Of a stretch of 64,000 bases of DNA, positions 36,456 to 49,564 are shown one piece after another. Under the pieces are notes generated by a model, which saw only the letters and a list, made by a program, of their open reading frames with translations, had not been told where the DNA came from and ran no database searches. Every line of letters begins with the position of its first letter. Position 1 is the first letter of the stretch. The DNA lies in assembly GCA_002082245.2 (NCBI GenBank), contig NBTC02000002.1, forward strand, positions 2,232,001 to 2,296,000, read 5' to 3'. The translations under genes were made by a program, and so were the position numbers. Origin of the DNA: Yersinia enterocolitica (GTDB lineage Bacteria; Pseudomonadota; Gammaproteobacteria; Enterobacterales; Enterobacteriaceae).

Positions 36456-36797
36456 ATGTGGTGCCCACCTTATCTTCGCCCATTACTTATCGCCCCACTG
36501 TTTTTTCTCAGTTCTGCATGCACGCATATGGCTAATGATAATTGGACTGGGAAAGATAAGGCACAACATTTCTTTGCCTCCGCCGTTTTAGCCGCCGCTG
36601 GCACTGCCTATGGTGAACATCAAAATTGGTCCGATGCCAAGAGCCGTAATTTTGGCCTGCTGTTTTCTATCGGGATCGGGGCGGGTAAGGAGTTATATGA
36701 TAGTCGTCAAGGTGGGACTGGCTGGAGCTGGAAGGATTTTGCCTGGGACGTCGCCGGTGCAATGACAGGTTACAGCCTTTATCAAGCGGCAAACTGA
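36456..36797 (+). CDS. yfiM: Putative lipoprotein YfiM
   Basis: A 113-residue small lipoprotein when started at the ATG at 36456, which has AGAGGAGAG in front. The in-frame start at 36402 would begin inside the pssA terminator. The N-terminus [17 protein letters not shown] has a lipobox (LSSAC). The body includes [20 protein letters not shown] and a G-K-E-L-Y-D motif as in the YfiM family. Function unknown. The neighbour relation pssA-yfiM is conserved with E. coli. Confidence 0.85.
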   Translation: MWCPPYLRPLLIAPLFFLSSACTHMANDNWTGKDKAQHFFASAVLAAAGTAYGEHQNWSDAKSRNFGLLFSIGIGAGKELYDSRQGGTGWSWKDFAWDVAGAMTGYSLYQAAN

Positions 36798-36880
36798 CCC
36801 CACTACAGCAATAAACACGCTATTCCTACGATAAAACCTTACTTACCTGGTTCAAATCCTCACAGCTAAATCCATAAACA

Positions 36881-36910
36881 AAAAAAGCCACCTATCAAGG
36901 TAGCCTTTTG
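36881..36910 (-). terminator. Third terminator downstream of the rRNA operon
   Basis: On the minus strand GGCTACCT-TGAT-AGGTGGCT followed by TTTTTTG. Very similar to the hairpin at 37294. Confidence 0.8.
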
Positions 36911-37041
36911 TTTTATTCATCGCTGTGACGGCCGGATTTGACTCACCTGCCCCTGCAATATTTGACTCGTCTGACTATGAGCCCTGCGACGCAACCACTC
37001 TAAGGTCACTATTTATACCTATTTCACTATTCTGCCCATAG

Positions 37042-37069
37042 CAAAAACCCCACGCTTTTGGCATGGGGT
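37042..37069 (-). terminator. Second terminator downstream of the rRNA operon
   Basis: On the minus strand ACCCCATGCCAAAAGCGTGGGGT followed by TTTTGC; cited by its stems ACCCCA and TGGGGT. It follows the 5S 3'-end relic. Confidence 0.8.
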
Positions 37070-37076
37070 CTCGGCT

Positions 37077-37095
37077 TTATTTGATGCCTGGCAGT
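37077..37095 (-). pseudogene. Relic of a second 5S rRNA gene (3' end only)
   Basis: The 19 bases TTATTTGATGCCTGGCAGT are identical to 37328-37346, which span the 3' end of the intact 5S gene and its flank. A terminator follows, as after the intact gene. The rest of the gene is missing. Confidence 0.65.
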
Positions 37096-37293
37096 ATACG
37101 AATGGCATTCCTACCATTCGCCCTTCGGGCCGTTGCAGCAACGTTAAAATCGCTCCTGACGCTTTTTTCCTACAATATTCGTCTCATCTTGAGGATGAGT
37201 CTCCCCCCTCCGGGGCCAGCGCAAGCGCTGTTCAAACTGCATTCGCAGTTTGTCGCATATCATGCTCAAGTCGAACCTGCACAACAGACAAAC

Positions 37294-37325
37294 AAAAAAG
37301 GCCACCCGTTAGGGTAGCCTCTTTT
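37294..37325 (-). terminator. First terminator after 5S rRNA
   Basis: On the minus strand GGCTACCC-TAAC-GGGTGGCC followed by TTTTTTGT, starting about 12 bases after the 5S 3' end. Confidence 0.88.
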
Positions 37326-37334
37326 GCTTATTTG

Positions 37335-37454
37335 ATGCCTGGCAGTGTCCTACTCTCGCATGGGGAGACCCCACACTACCATCGGCGCTACGGCGTTTCA
37401 CTTCTGAGTTCGGCATGGGATCAGGTGGGACCACCGCGCTATGGCCGCCAGGCA
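37335..37454 (-). rRNA. rrf: 5S ribosomal RNA
   Basis: 120 nt, matching enterobacterial 5S rRNA through its length on the minus strand. It begins TGCCTGGCGGCC and ends with the complementary GCCAGGCAT. It is last in the operon order 16S-tRNA-Glu-23S-5S. Confidence 0.97.
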
Positions 37455-37565
37455 AATTCTGTCTAAACTAACCCGCTATGTAATCCTACACACAGCCAGC
37501 CAGCCCAATCTCGGAACTTCGCTGAAAATTTCTATCTCTCAAATCTAAAACACCTTTGGTGTTGT

Positions 37566-40473
<2,908 letters not shown>

Positions 40474-40831
40474 TCACAACCCAAAGGTGTTTTTCGTTAT
40501 TGGTGTGGCTGTGAACACACTCTGCTATGTTGTGCAGTGCGCGCAATCCTCATGAACGTTAAGTTCACTCCGGTTGCTGTGCGCTGTACGCCTTGCTGAG
40601 TGTCTTCTCGCTCACACTGCAACAATGATTACCCATTGGCATTGCGATTATTTGAGAGACTCTATTACAGGTTACTCTTTATCTCAGTACATCTACGGAG
40701 AGATAAATTTCGGCTGTAATGTTTCAATTTTCAGCTTGTTCCAGATTGTTAAAGAGCAATATCTTAAACACGACTCGTTAAAGTCATCTTTAAGATATTC
40801 AGTTGATAATGTCTTTCACACATTATCGGAG
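40474..40831. other. tRNA-Glu to 23S spacer of the rRNA operon
   Basis: 358 bp without a gene. It holds a boxA element at 40747-40758 and the sequences that pair with the 3' flank of 23S to form the RNase III processing stem (AACACCTTTGG near 37549-37560 versus CCAAAGGTGTT near 40482-40492). Confidence 0.7.
40747..40758 (-). promoter_or_regulatory. boxA antitermination element in the rRNA spacer
   Basis: TGCTCTTTAACA on the minus strand, the canonical boxA for Nus-factor antitermination, placed between tRNA-Glu and 23S. Confidence 0.85.
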
Positions 40832-40907
40832 TGGCGTCCCCAAGGGGATTCGAACCCCTGTTACAGCCGTGAAAGGGCAGTGTCCTAGGCCTCTAGACGA
40901 TGGGGAC
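40832..40907 (-). tRNA. gltT: tRNA-Glu (UUC)
   Basis: 76 nt on the minus strand. It starts GTCCCCATCGTCTAGAGG, has anticodon loop CTTTCAC (anticodon TTC) and T-loop GGTTCGAATCC, and ends GGGGACGCCA with encoded CCA. It is located in the 16S-23S spacer, as in the tRNA-Glu-type rRNA operons of enterobacteria. The symbol is by analogy. Confidence 0.96.
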
Positions 40908-41105
40908 ACAAAAATTTCTACTGAATCACTGATTCAGTATTTTTGTGTAAAGGTGAAAATGTGGTGACACATTCGAACGACTGATGCAGTAAAAACTCGA
41001 TACCGAGGTCTTATTACACAATCATCACCCTCATCAACAGGTGCTCTTGCTCATTTACATTCATCAGACAATCTGTGTGGACACTACGCAATGCGTATCG
41101 TTAGG

Positions 41106-42648
<1,543 letters not shown>

Positions 42649-42836
42649 AAGATTTGTTTGATTTGCTGCTAATAAAAGCAGCGATGCTCAAAGATTACTT
42701 TCTGCAAATAAGCATTCGAACCGAAGTTCAAATGTGTACTGCTTTGGTCACTCTTCAAGACTTTTATATTTTTTCTGCCTGTCGAAACAGGCTTCGATAT
42801 CGTCTTGCGAGTGCCCACACAGATTGTCTGATAAAT

Positions 42837-42848
42837 TGTTAAAGAGCG
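42837..42848 (-). promoter_or_regulatory. boxA antitermination element in the rRNA leader
   Basis: CGCTCTTTAACA on the minus strand between P2 and 16S, the standard rRNA leader boxA. Confidence 0.88.
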
Positions 42849-42898
42849 TTCGTTACCCGTTTGCCTTTCGGCGAATCTTACGGTAACGCGGGAGGCAG

Positions 42899-42926
42899 AT
42901 AATACGCTTTCCCGCTGAAGAGTCAA
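42899..42926 (-). promoter_or_regulatory. rRNA promoter P2
   Basis: Minus strand TTGACT, 16-bp spacer, TATTAT. A 16-bp spacer is characteristic of rRNA promoters. Confidence 0.85.
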
Positions 42927-43018
42927 GAGTTTCTTTGGTTTCTTTCGAAGTCAAAATCATTCTTTTCGCTTCCTGACCCGGCGAAGTATGTTTCGTTGTT
43001 CCCGGTCAGTGGAGGCGC

Positions 43019-43046
43019 ATTATAGGGAGTTCCTGCCAGCCTGCAA
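43019..43046 (-). promoter_or_regulatory. rRNA promoter P1
   Basis: Minus strand TTGCAG, 16-bp spacer, TATAAT, followed by the GC-rich GCGCC discriminator typical of stringently controlled rrn P1 promoters. An A/T-rich UP-like element lies upstream. Confidence 0.88.
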
Positions 43047-43121
43047 CCCCTAATTTGAAAAAACTTTTCAACCGCTCATTAATACGGCAAAAATCGCAAA
43101 TATGGCGAAAAAGAAAACAAA

Positions 43122-43145
43122 AAGGGGGCGATTTCTCGCCCCCTT
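43122..43145 (-). terminator. Rho-independent terminator of clpB
   Basis: Minus strand AAGGGGGCGA-GAAA-TCGCCCCCTT followed by TTTGTTTTC, 13 bp after the clpB stop. Confidence 0.9.
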
Positions 43146-43157
43146 GAGGATTAACGA

Positions 43158-45731
43158 TTACTGTCTGGCAATGATATGCCCGTTTTCCACATCTAAAGTA
43201 ACAGGTACTCCCGGGATTAATTTGCCGGAAAGTATCTGCTGCGCCAGCGGGTTCTCGATTTCCTGCTGAATCGCGCGTTTCAATGGCCGTGCACCATAAA
43301 CAGGGTCAAAGCCGGTTTCCCCCAGGAACTCCAACGCAGGTTGAGTAATGGTAACCTGATAGCCACGCTCTTCCAGACGTTTATACAGCCGCTCCAGTTG
43401 AATACTGGCAATTGAGGCCAGATGTGCTCGACCAAGCGGATGGAAGACAACCACCTCATCTATACGGTTAATAAATTCAGGACGGAAGTGATGGCTAACA
43501 ACCTCCATCACCATATTCTTCATTTCGGTATAACTTCTTTCACCGAAACGTTCCTGAATCAAATCTGAACCGAGGTTAGAGGTCATGATGACAACCGTGT
43601 TACGGAAATCAACCGTTCTCCCCTGCCCGTCAGTCAAGCGACCATCATCCAATACCTGCAACAAGATGTTGAACACATCAGGATGTGCTTTTTCCACTTC
43701 ATCTAACAAGATTACAGAATAAGGACGACGGCGCACCGCTTCCGTCAGATAACCACCTTCCTCATAGCCAACGTAGCCCGGAGGTGCACCAACCAGCCGA
43801 GATACGGAGTGTTTCTCCATAAACTCTGACATATCAATACGCACCATGGCATCGTCGCTGTCGAACAAGAACGTGGCCAATGCTTTACATAATTCAGTTT
43901 TACCTACCCCCGTCGGGCCTAAGAATAAGAAGGAACCAATTGGCCGGTTCGGATCTGATAACCCAGCACGACTACGGCGGATAGCATTGGATACTGCTTC
44001 GACTGCTTCATCCTGACCAATGACACGTTTATGCAGGTCTTGTTCCATGCGCAGCAGTTTATCGCGTTCACTTTCCAGCATGCGTGATACCGGAATACCC
44101 GTCCAGCGCGCCAGGACATCAGCAATCTCAACCTCAGTGACACGATTGCGCAGCAACTTCATGGTTTTCCCTTCCAGCGCATTGGCTGCCGCTAGCTGTT
44201 TTTCCAACTCAGGGATTTTACCGTACTGAAGTTCTGACATCCGAGCCAAGTCACCCACACGTCGAGCCTGTTCTAAGGTAATTTTGGCCTGTTCCAACTC
44301 AGTCTTAATATTCTGAGTCCCAGTCAGTGAGGCTTTTTCAGCTTTCCACTCTTCTTCCAGCTCAGAATACTCACGCTCTTTCTGCTCTAATTCGGTATTG
44401 AGCATTTCCAGCCGTTTTTTACTGGCGTCATCGGATTCTTTGTTCAGCGCTTGCTGTTCCAGTTTCAATTGGATAATTCGGCGCTCCAGCCGATCCAATG
44501 ATTCTGGTTTTGAATCCATTTGCATACGGATACTGGAACCGGCTTCATCGATCAGGTCAATGGCTTTATCCGGTAACTGGCGATCCGAAATATAACGGTG
44601 CGACAGTGTTGCCGCGGCAACAATTGCCGGGTCGGTGATCTGCACATGGTGATGCAGTTCATATCGCTCTTTAAGCCCGCGCAAAATAGCAATGGTGTCT
44701 TCGACTGTCGGTTCCGCAACATAGACTTTCTGGAAACGCCGCTCCAGCGCCGCATCCTTCTCTATATACTGGCGATATTCGTCCAGGGTGGTCGCACCGA
44801 CGCAATGCAGTTCACCGCGCGCTAACGCAGGTTTCAGCATGTTACCAGCATCCATCGCCCCATCGCCTTTCCCAGCGCCAACCATGGTATGCAATTCATC
44901 AATAAACAAGATCACACTACCTTCTTGTTTTGATAAATCGTTCAACACGCCTTTTAGACGCTCTTCAAATTCACCACGATACTTAGCACCGGCAATCAGT
45001 GAGCCCATATCTAATGACAGCACACGTTTATGTTTCAGGCCTTCAGGCACTTCGCCATTGACGATACGTTGTGCCAACCCTTCCACGATGGCGGTTTTAC
45101 CGACACCGGGTTCACCAATTAATACCGGGTTGTTTTTGGTACGACGTTGTAACACCTGAATAGTACGGCGAATCTCTTCATCACGGCCAATCACCGGATC
45201 AAGTTTCCCCTGCTCTGCACGCTCAGTCAGGTCGATAGTGAATTTTTTCAACACCTGACGCTGATCTTCGGCGCCTGGATCATCGACTTTGTCACCACCA
45301 CGCATATTTTCAATTGCCTTATCTATTTTATCAGTTGTTGCACCGGCAGCCTTTAACATGTCAGTTAAGGTGCCGCGGTCTTCAAGCACTGCCAACACGA
45401 ACAGTTCTGAAGAGATAAACTTATCTGCACGCTTTTGCGCTAACTTGTCACAAAGATTCAATACACGTACCAGCTCGTTTGATGGTTGAACATCACCGCC
45501 GGTACCTTCAACTTGTGGAAGACGACCTAAAGCCTGCTCAATGTCGCTGCGCAAACTGGCAACATTAATACCCGCCGAGGTCAACAATGGGCGAACCGTC
45601 CCCCCATCCTGATTGAGCAGTGCGCTCATCAAATGTAACGGTTCAATAAACTGGTTGTCGCGCCCAAGCGCTAAAGACTGGGCATCGGCGAGGGCAAGCT
45701 GGAATTTGCTAGTAAGACGATCCAGACGCAT
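43158..45731 (-). CDS. clpB: ATP-dependent disaggregase ClpB
   Basis: 857 residues, the same length as E. coli ClpB. The start [11 protein letters not shown] at 45731 follows GGAGGTGTT; the longer frame to 45752 is not used. It has the N-terminal Clp domain (about 1-145) and NBD1 with Walker A GEPGVGKT. The coiled-coil middle domain (about 410-525) contains many E/K/L/R heptads. NBD2 has Walker A GPTGVGKT and the C-terminal D2-small domain. ClpB with DnaK dissolves protein aggregates after heat stress. A sigma-32 promoter lies upstream and a strong terminator downstream. Confidence 0.98.
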   Translation of the reverse strand: MRLDRLTSKFQLALADAQSLALGRDNQFIEPLHLMSALLNQDGGTVRPLLTSAGINVASLRSDIEQALGRLPQVEGTGGDVQPSNELVRVLNLCDKLAQKRADKFISSELFVLAVLEDRGTLTDMLKAAGATTDKIDKAIENMRGGDKVDDPGAEDQRQVLKKFTIDLTERAEQGKLDPVIGRDEEIRRTIQVLQRRTKNNPVLIGEPGVGKTAIVEGLAQRIVNGEVPEGLKHKRVLSLDMGSLIAGAKYRGEFEERLKGVLNDLSKQEGSVILFIDELHTMVGAGKGDGAMDAGNMLKPALARGELHCVGATTLDEYRQYIEKDAALERRFQKVYVAEPTVEDTIAILRGLKERYELHHHVQITDPAIVAAATLSHRYISDRQLPDKAIDLIDEAGSSIRMQMDSKPESLDRLERRIIQLKLEQQALNKESDDASKKRLEMLNTELEQKEREYSELEEEWKAEKASLTGTQNIKTELEQAKITLEQARRVGDLARMSELQYGKIPELEKQLAAANALEGKTMKLLRNRVTEVEIADVLARWTGIPVSRMLESERDKLLRMEQDLHKRVIGQDEAVEAVSNAIRRSRAGLSDPNRPIGSFLFLGPTGVGKTELCKALATFLFDSDDAMVRIDMSEFMEKHSVSRLVGAPPGYVGYEEGGYLTEAVRRRPYSVILLDEVEKAHPDVFNILLQVLDDGRLTDGQGRTVDFRNTVVIMTSNLGSDLIQERFGERSYTEMKNMVMEVVSHHFRPEFINRIDEVVVFHPLGRAHLASIASIQLERLYKRLEERGYQVTITQPALEFLGETGFDPVYGARPLKRAIQQEIENPLAQQILSGKLIPGVPVTLDVENGHIIARQ

Positions 45732-45769
45732 AACACCTCCGATATTGGTCAAAATTGCTACTGGAGATT

Positions 45770-45797
45770 AGATGAGGTCATCCCTCAAATTTTCAAG
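45770..45797 (-). promoter_or_regulatory. Sigma-32 heat-shock promoter of clpB
   Basis: Minus strand CTTGAAA, 14-bp spacer, CTCATCT. It matches the sigma-32 -35 exactly and the -10 CCCATnT except for one base, and lies about 40-65 bp before the clpB start. Confidence 0.75.
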
Positions 45798-45861
45798 GTT
45801 ATTTCGACACTATATTTAAAGTAATTCGTTATGCGTCAGCGGATCGTCCTAATTCAGTAGG

Positions 45862-46596
45862 TTATATCAGCCAGACTAAACTTGCCATACGTCCAGTGAT
45901 TCCATCGCGCCGATAAGAGAAAAATTGCTGTTTTTCACTCACAGTACAGCGATTACCGCCATAAATAGCGTGAATGCCTGCAGCCTGTAGCCGCAAATGA
46001 GCCAATAGATAGATGTCAGCGAGATATTTAGTGCCTGAGGGAACAAAAGCAGAGGCGGATGCTGGGTCGATATTGATAAAGGCCTGTTTCACCTCTTCAC
46101 CCACTTCGAACTGCTGTGGGCCAATGGCTGGGCCTAACCAGGCAATAATAGAAGCAGGGGCCGCGTTGAACTGCGCCAGCGTCTGTTCAAGGACGCCAGC
46201 ACATAAACCGCGCCAACCAGCATGTGCGGCCGCAACTTCATCGCCTGCTAATGAACAAAACAGGACCGGTAGGCAATCTGCGGTCATTACGGTACAAACT
46301 TGCCCGGCAACCCGGCTATAAGCCGCGTCTGCCTGTACATCAGCTACCGCCTTACCATCCAGATGCAGGACACGAGTACCATGCACCTGCTCCAACCAAA
46401 CAGGCATTTGCGGCAAGCCAGCCAGTTCAACTAATCGCTGGCGATTAGCTGTCACACTGGCTGCAACATCACCAACATGGGTACCAAGGTTTAATGAATC
46501 ATAAGGCGATTCGCTGATACCACCGTGACGGGTGGTGCTACATGCCTTAACACCGGCAGGCATCGGCCAGTCTGGAAGTATCAGTTGGGGACTCAT
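45862..46596 (-). CDS. pgeF: Multi-copper/laccase-domain purine nucleoside phosphorylase-type protein YfiH (PgeF)
   Basis: A 244-residue DUF152/laccase-domain protein, orthologue of E. coli YfiH. Metal-site residues are visible in WLEQVHGTRVL, MTADCLPVLF and AAHAGWRGLCAG, the family's His-Cys-His set. E. coli YfiH acts as a polyphenol oxidase in vitro and is linked to peptidoglycan fidelity by removing mis-incorporated UDP-MurNAc-serine; human FAMIN relatives act on purine nucleosides. The start ATG at 46596 overlaps the rluD stop as TAATG, so the two genes are translationally coupled. Confidence 0.9.
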   Translation of the reverse strand: MSPQLILPDWPMPAGVKACSTTRHGGISESPYDSLNLGTHVGDVAASVTANRQRLVELAGLPQMPVWLEQVHGTRVLHLDGKAVADVQADAAYSRVAGQVCTVMTADCLPVLFCSLAGDEVAAAHAGWRGLCAGVLEQTLAQFNAAPASIIAWLGPAIGPQQFEVGEEVKQAFINIDPASASAFVPSGTKYLADIYLLAHLRLQAAGIHAIYGGNRCTVSEKQQFFSYRRDGITGRMASLVWLI

Positions 46597-47573
46597 TACC
46601 AATCCATCTGGTCTTTGAATTCTTCAGTATCAGCCTTCAGCGCATTTATCAGCTCAACCATATCTTCTGGTAATGCTGCATGCCATTCCATTTGGATACC
46701 ACTGATAGGGTGATACAAACGCAGCATGGTTGCATGCAATGCCTGACGATCAAAACCACGCAGAATGGAAATAAAGGAATCAGAGGCGCCTCTAGGTGGG
46801 CGCGGACGGCCACCATAAAACTGATCACCCACCAGTGGATGGTTAATATGAGACATATGCACGCGGATCTGATGGGTACGGCCCGTTTCTAAACGCAAAC
46901 GCAGGCGGGTATGGGCGCGGAAATGCTCCATAATCCGGTAATGGGTAGTTGCTGGTTTACCCATTGGGTGCACAGCCATGTGAGTACGCTTGGTGGAATG
47001 ACGAGAAATTGGCTCATCGACCCGACCGCCCGCAGTCATATTGCCAATGGCTACGGCTTCATATTCACGGGTAATTTCACGCGCTTGCAGTGCTTCAACC
47101 AAACGCGTTTGTGCCGGAACCGTTTTTGCTACTACCATCAAACCAGTAGTATCTTTATCCAGGCGATGAACGATACCCGCGCGCGGGACATCCATGATTT
47201 CAGGATAATAATAGAGCAGCGCATTCAGAACCGTACCATCTGGGTTGCCGGCTCCGGGATGCACAACTAAACCACGGGGTTTATTAATGACCAAAATATC
47301 GTTATCTTCATAGACGATATCCAGTGGGATGTCTTGAGGCGCCCAGCGGGCATCTTCCTCAATTTGCGCGTCAATGGCGACGAGCTCACCACCCAACACT
47401 TTTTCTTTAGGCTTATTAATTGTTTTACCGTCGACTGTAACCCTGTCTTCCAAAATCCACTCTTTTATGCGAGATCTTGAATAATCAGGGAACAATTCGG
47501 CCAAAGCCTGATCTAACCGTTGACCGAGTTGAGATTCGGCCACCGTTGCGCTGAGTTGTACTTGTTGTGCCAT
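46596..47573 (-). CDS. rluD: 23S rRNA pseudouridine(1911/1915/1917) synthase
   Basis: A 325-residue RluA-family enzyme that makes the three pseudouridines of 23S helix 69. The N-terminal S4 RNA-binding domain (about 18-80: GQRLDQALAELFPDYSRSRIKEWI, cited in part) is followed by the catalytic domain with the family motif GIVHRLDKDTTGLMVVAKT and its nucleophile aspartate. LETGRTHQIRVHM and the VGDQFYGG segment are also in place. It is upstream of and coupled to pgeF, and divergent from bamD. Confidence 0.97.
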   Translation of the reverse strand: MAQQVQLSATVAESQLGQRLDQALAELFPDYSRSRIKEWILEDRVTVDGKTINKPKEKVLGGELVAIDAQIEEDARWAPQDIPLDIVYEDNDILVINKPRGLVVHPGAGNPDGTVLNALLYYYPEIMDVPRAGIVHRLDKDTTGLMVVAKTVPAQTRLVEALQAREITREYEAVAIGNMTAGGRVDEPISRHSTKRTHMAVHPMGKPATTHYRIMEHFRAHTRLRLRLETGRTHQIRVHMSHINHPLVGDQFYGGRPRPPRGASDSFISILRGFDRQALHATMLRLYHPISGIQMEWHAALPEDMVELINALKADTEEFKDQMDW

Positions 47574-47708
47574 ATGCAGCTTCTTGTTCGTTAACGTTGG
47601 GTTTTGACGGCGATGCCGTTTAATATAATGTGCTATTGTATCTAGATCTTTGTCGGGAGCTTAACGGACAGTCTCCCGGAATAACACTTCGAGGATAATC
47701 AAAACGTC

Positions 47709-48440
47709 ATGACGCGTATGAAATATCTGGTGGCTGCCGCCACGTTGAGCCTGGTGCTGACCGGTTGCTCCAGTAACAAGGACGTGGTTCCCGATAACCC
47801 GCCTTCTGAGCTCTATGCTACCGCTCAGCAAAAACTGCAGGACGGTAACTTTAAGGGAGCTATTACGCAACTAGAAGCGTTAGATAACCGCTATCCTTTC
47901 GGGCCTTACTCCCAACAAGTTCAGCTTGATTTGATTTATGCGTATTATAAATCTGCTGATCTGCCGTTGGCGCAAGCCTCAATCGATCGCTTTATGCGCC
48001 TCAATCCAACACATCCTAACATCGATTACGTATTATATATGCGTGGTTTGACTGACATGGCTCTGGATGACAGCGCATTGCAAGGTTTCTTCGGGATTGA
48101 TCGTTCAGACCGCGACCCGCAACATGCCAAGGCCGCATTCCGCGATTTTAACCAGTTGATTCAAAACTATCCGAACAGCCAGTACGCAACTGATGCGCAA
48201 AAACGCCTGACGTTCTTGAAAAATCGTCTGGCCAAGCATGAACTGGCCGTGGCGCAATATTACACTAAACGAGGCGCTTACGTCGCGGTAGTTAACCGTG
48301 TAGAACAAATGTTGAGAGATTATCCTGATACTCAAGCAACCCGTGATGCGTTGCCATTGATGGAAAATGCTTATAAACAACTGCAACTCAATGCCGAGGC
48401 AGACAAAGTTGCCAAGATAATTGCAGCGAACCCAGCCTGA
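47709..48440 (+). CDS. bamD: Outer membrane assembly lipoprotein BamD
   Basis: A 243-residue essential lipoprotein of the BAM complex that inserts beta-barrel proteins into the outer membrane. The signal peptide [20 protein letters not shown] has its lipidated cysteine at residue 20. Five TPR-like helical pairs follow (for example [21 protein letters not shown], cited in part). It is very close to E. coli BamD (YfiO). It is divergent from rluD and followed by a terminator hairpin at 48465. Confidence 0.97.
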   Translation: MTRMKYLVAAATLSLVLTGCSSNKDVVPDNPPSELYATAQQKLQDGNFKGAITQLEALDNRYPFGPYSQQVQLDLIYAYYKSADLPLAQASIDRFMRLNPTHPNIDYVLYMRGLTDMALDDSALQGFFGIDRSDRDPQHAKAAFRDFNQLIQNYPNSQYATDAQKRLTFLKNRLAKHELAVAQYYTKRGAYVAVVNRVEQMLRDYPDTQATRDALPLMENAYKQLQLNAEADKVAKIIAANPA

Positions 48441-48806
48441 TATTGTCTGGCTCGATAAAATAACAAACGGCAGCCTAGGCTGCCGTTTTCAATTCTTGCC
48501 TTACGGCAGATGTTCACTTTACTGGTGTAGGCCGAGAAAACTCACTGCATCAGACTATCGCGCTAATATGCTATCTAAAACAGAAAAATAACGCCGTTTT
48601 TAACTGAATGCAGGCAATATAACTTATCAATAATGCGGCATTATAATCAATGATTCAAGCCCCCAGCCGCTATTCCTGACGTTGAATCACAGTTCCCATG
48701 ACCTTTGCAAAAAGTGACAAAAAAAAGTGACCTTGATCATACATTTTGTGAGAAAGAGAGGTATGCTGAAGTTATCCAAGACGGAGCAGACAGAGAGGTA
48801 AGTCAT
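48441..48806. other. Intergenic region between bamD and raiA
   Basis: 366 bp without a convincing gene. It holds the bamD terminator and, near 48700-48800, an A-rich stretch (AAAAGTGACAAAAAAAAGTGA) that precedes raiA and should contain its promoter. An in-frame extension of raiA to 48705 has no ribosome site and is not taken as coding. Confidence 0.6.
48465..48488 (+). terminator. Rho-independent terminator of bamD
   Basis: AAACGGCAGCC and GGCTGCCGTTT form a near-perfect palindrome followed by TC and a short T-rich stretch, 25 bp after the stop codon. Confidence 0.8.
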
Positions 48807-49169
48807 ATGACAGTCAACATTACCAGTAAGCAAATGGATATTACCCCAGCAATTCGCAAGCATGTTGAAGACCGTCTCACCAAACTGGATAAATGGCAGG
48901 CCCAGTTAATAAACCCGCACATCGTACTGTCTAAAGGTCCACAAGGATTTGTTGCCGATGCAACTATCAGTACACCAATGGGGCCATTGGTTGCCAGTGC
49001 CAAACATGATGATATGTATGCTGCAATTAATGAGCTTATCACCAAACTAGAACGCCAATTAAATAAAGTGCAGCACAAAGGTGAAGCTCGCCGCGCAGCA
49101 AGTAGTGTTAAAGAAGCTAATCTGGAATCAGTAGATGTAGAGGAAGAAGAGTCCGAGCAAGAACAATAG
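48807..49169 (+). CDS. raiA: Ribosome-associated inhibitor RaiA (YfiA)
   Basis: A 120-residue short-HPF-family protein, orthologue of E. coli RaiA. It binds the 30S decoding centre in stationary phase and cold, blocking initiation and opposing 100S dimer formation. The start [20 protein letters not shown] (20 residues) at 48807 matches E. coli and follows AGAGGTAAG. The acidic C-terminal tail [12 protein letters not shown] is characteristic. A terminator follows at 49198. In relatives the raiA 3' end gives rise to the sRNA RaiZ, which cannot be judged here. Confidence 0.96.
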   Translation: MTVNITSKQMDITPAIRKHVEDRLTKLDKWQAQLINPHIVLSKGPQGFVADATISTPMGPLVASAKHDDMYAAINELITKLERQLNKVQHKGEARRAASSVKEANLESVDVEEEESEQEQ

Positions 49170-49197
49170 CCGGAGCCATCCATCTCATTTCGGATCT

Positions 49198-49222
49198 AAC
49201 GCGCCTTTGGGCGCGTTTTTTA
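49198..49222 (+). terminator. Rho-independent terminator of raiA
   Basis: AACGCGCC-TTT-GGGCGCGTT followed by TTTTATT, 29 bp after the raiA stop. The T-tract runs straight into the -35 of the pheL-pheA promoter. Confidence 0.88.
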
Positions 49223-49251
49223 TTGACAGCAATTCAGGCTGGCGGTTAATT
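49223..49251 (+). promoter_or_regulatory. Promoter of pheL-pheA
   Basis: TTGACA (49223-49228), 17-bp spacer, TTAATT (49246-49251). The -35 is perfect and the -10 is weak. It lies about 88 bp before the leader peptide. Confidence 0.65.
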
Positions 49252-49338
49252 TAGAGTCTGATCAGTTTTAAGAACTGACTTTCTTTACTATTTTTTTCGT
49301 GGCAACACACTTACGAGTAAAACAGGTAACCAGTAACG

Positions 49339-49386
49339 ATGATCAATAAAGTGTTTTTCTTCGCATTCTTTTTTACCTTCCCCTGA
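49339..49386 (+). CDS. pheL: Phenylalanine operon leader peptide PheL
   Basis: A 15-residue leader, MINKVFFFAFFFTFP, with seven phenylalanine codons and then TGA. This is the classic attenuation peptide of pheA. Stalling at Phe codons when charged tRNA-Phe is scarce lets the antiterminator form (GGGAGGC at 49389-49395 competes for the terminator's GCCTCCC arm). Confidence 0.96.
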   Translation: MINKVFFFAFFFTFP

Positions 49387-49435
49387 TTGGGAGGCGTTTC
49401 GTCGTGTGATAAAGAATGCGAAGACGAACAACAAA

Positions 49436-49460
49436 GCCTCCCAAGCGGGAGGCTTTTTTT
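49436..49460 (+). terminator. pheA attenuator terminator
   Basis: GCCTCCC-AAGC-GGGAGGC (49436-49453) followed by seven T. The 5' arm can instead pair with GGGAGGC at 49389-49395 just after the leader peptide stop, giving the alternative antiterminator fold. Confidence 0.93.
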
Positions 49461-49477
49461 ATGTGTATATCCTCGTC

Positions 49478-49535
49478 ATACTTCAAGCTGCATGTGCATT
49501 GGCTACCTTCCTGCTGCTCGAATTATTTAGGGTAT
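49478..49535. repeat. Intergenic repeat with ATAC.../GGGTAT ends, copy 3 (about 58-70 bp)
   Basis: ATACTTCAAGCTGCATG at the left and CTCGAATTATTTAGGGTAT at the right. It is a short family member placed between the pheA attenuator and the pheA start codon, so it is part of the pheA leader RNA. Confidence 0.6.
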
Positions 49536-49564
49536 AATCATTCAGAAAAATAAGGCAAATCCCT

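Larger units (their letters stand above)
36798..37334. other. Non-coding tail of the rRNA operon with tandem terminators and a 5S relic
   Basis: No gene is seen. The stretch contains three minus-strand terminator hairpins, at 36881, 37042 and 37294; the first and last are near copies of each other. A 19-base exact copy of the 5S rRNA 3' end and flank lies at 37077-37095. A GC-rich part with inverted repeats, CCCTTCGGGCCGTTGC near 37121, lies between them. Confidence 0.7.
42649..43121. other. Leader and promoter region of the rRNA operon
   Basis: No gene. It contains promoters P1 and P2, a boxA element and the 16S upstream processing stem. AT-rich DNA upstream of P1 (43047-43110, A/T tracts) looks like an UP element and Fis-binding region. 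Confidence 0.75.

Noticed and set aside
48705..48806. N-terminal extension of RaiA
   Set aside because: No ribosome site at 48705; ATG 48807 has one and matches the E. coli start.
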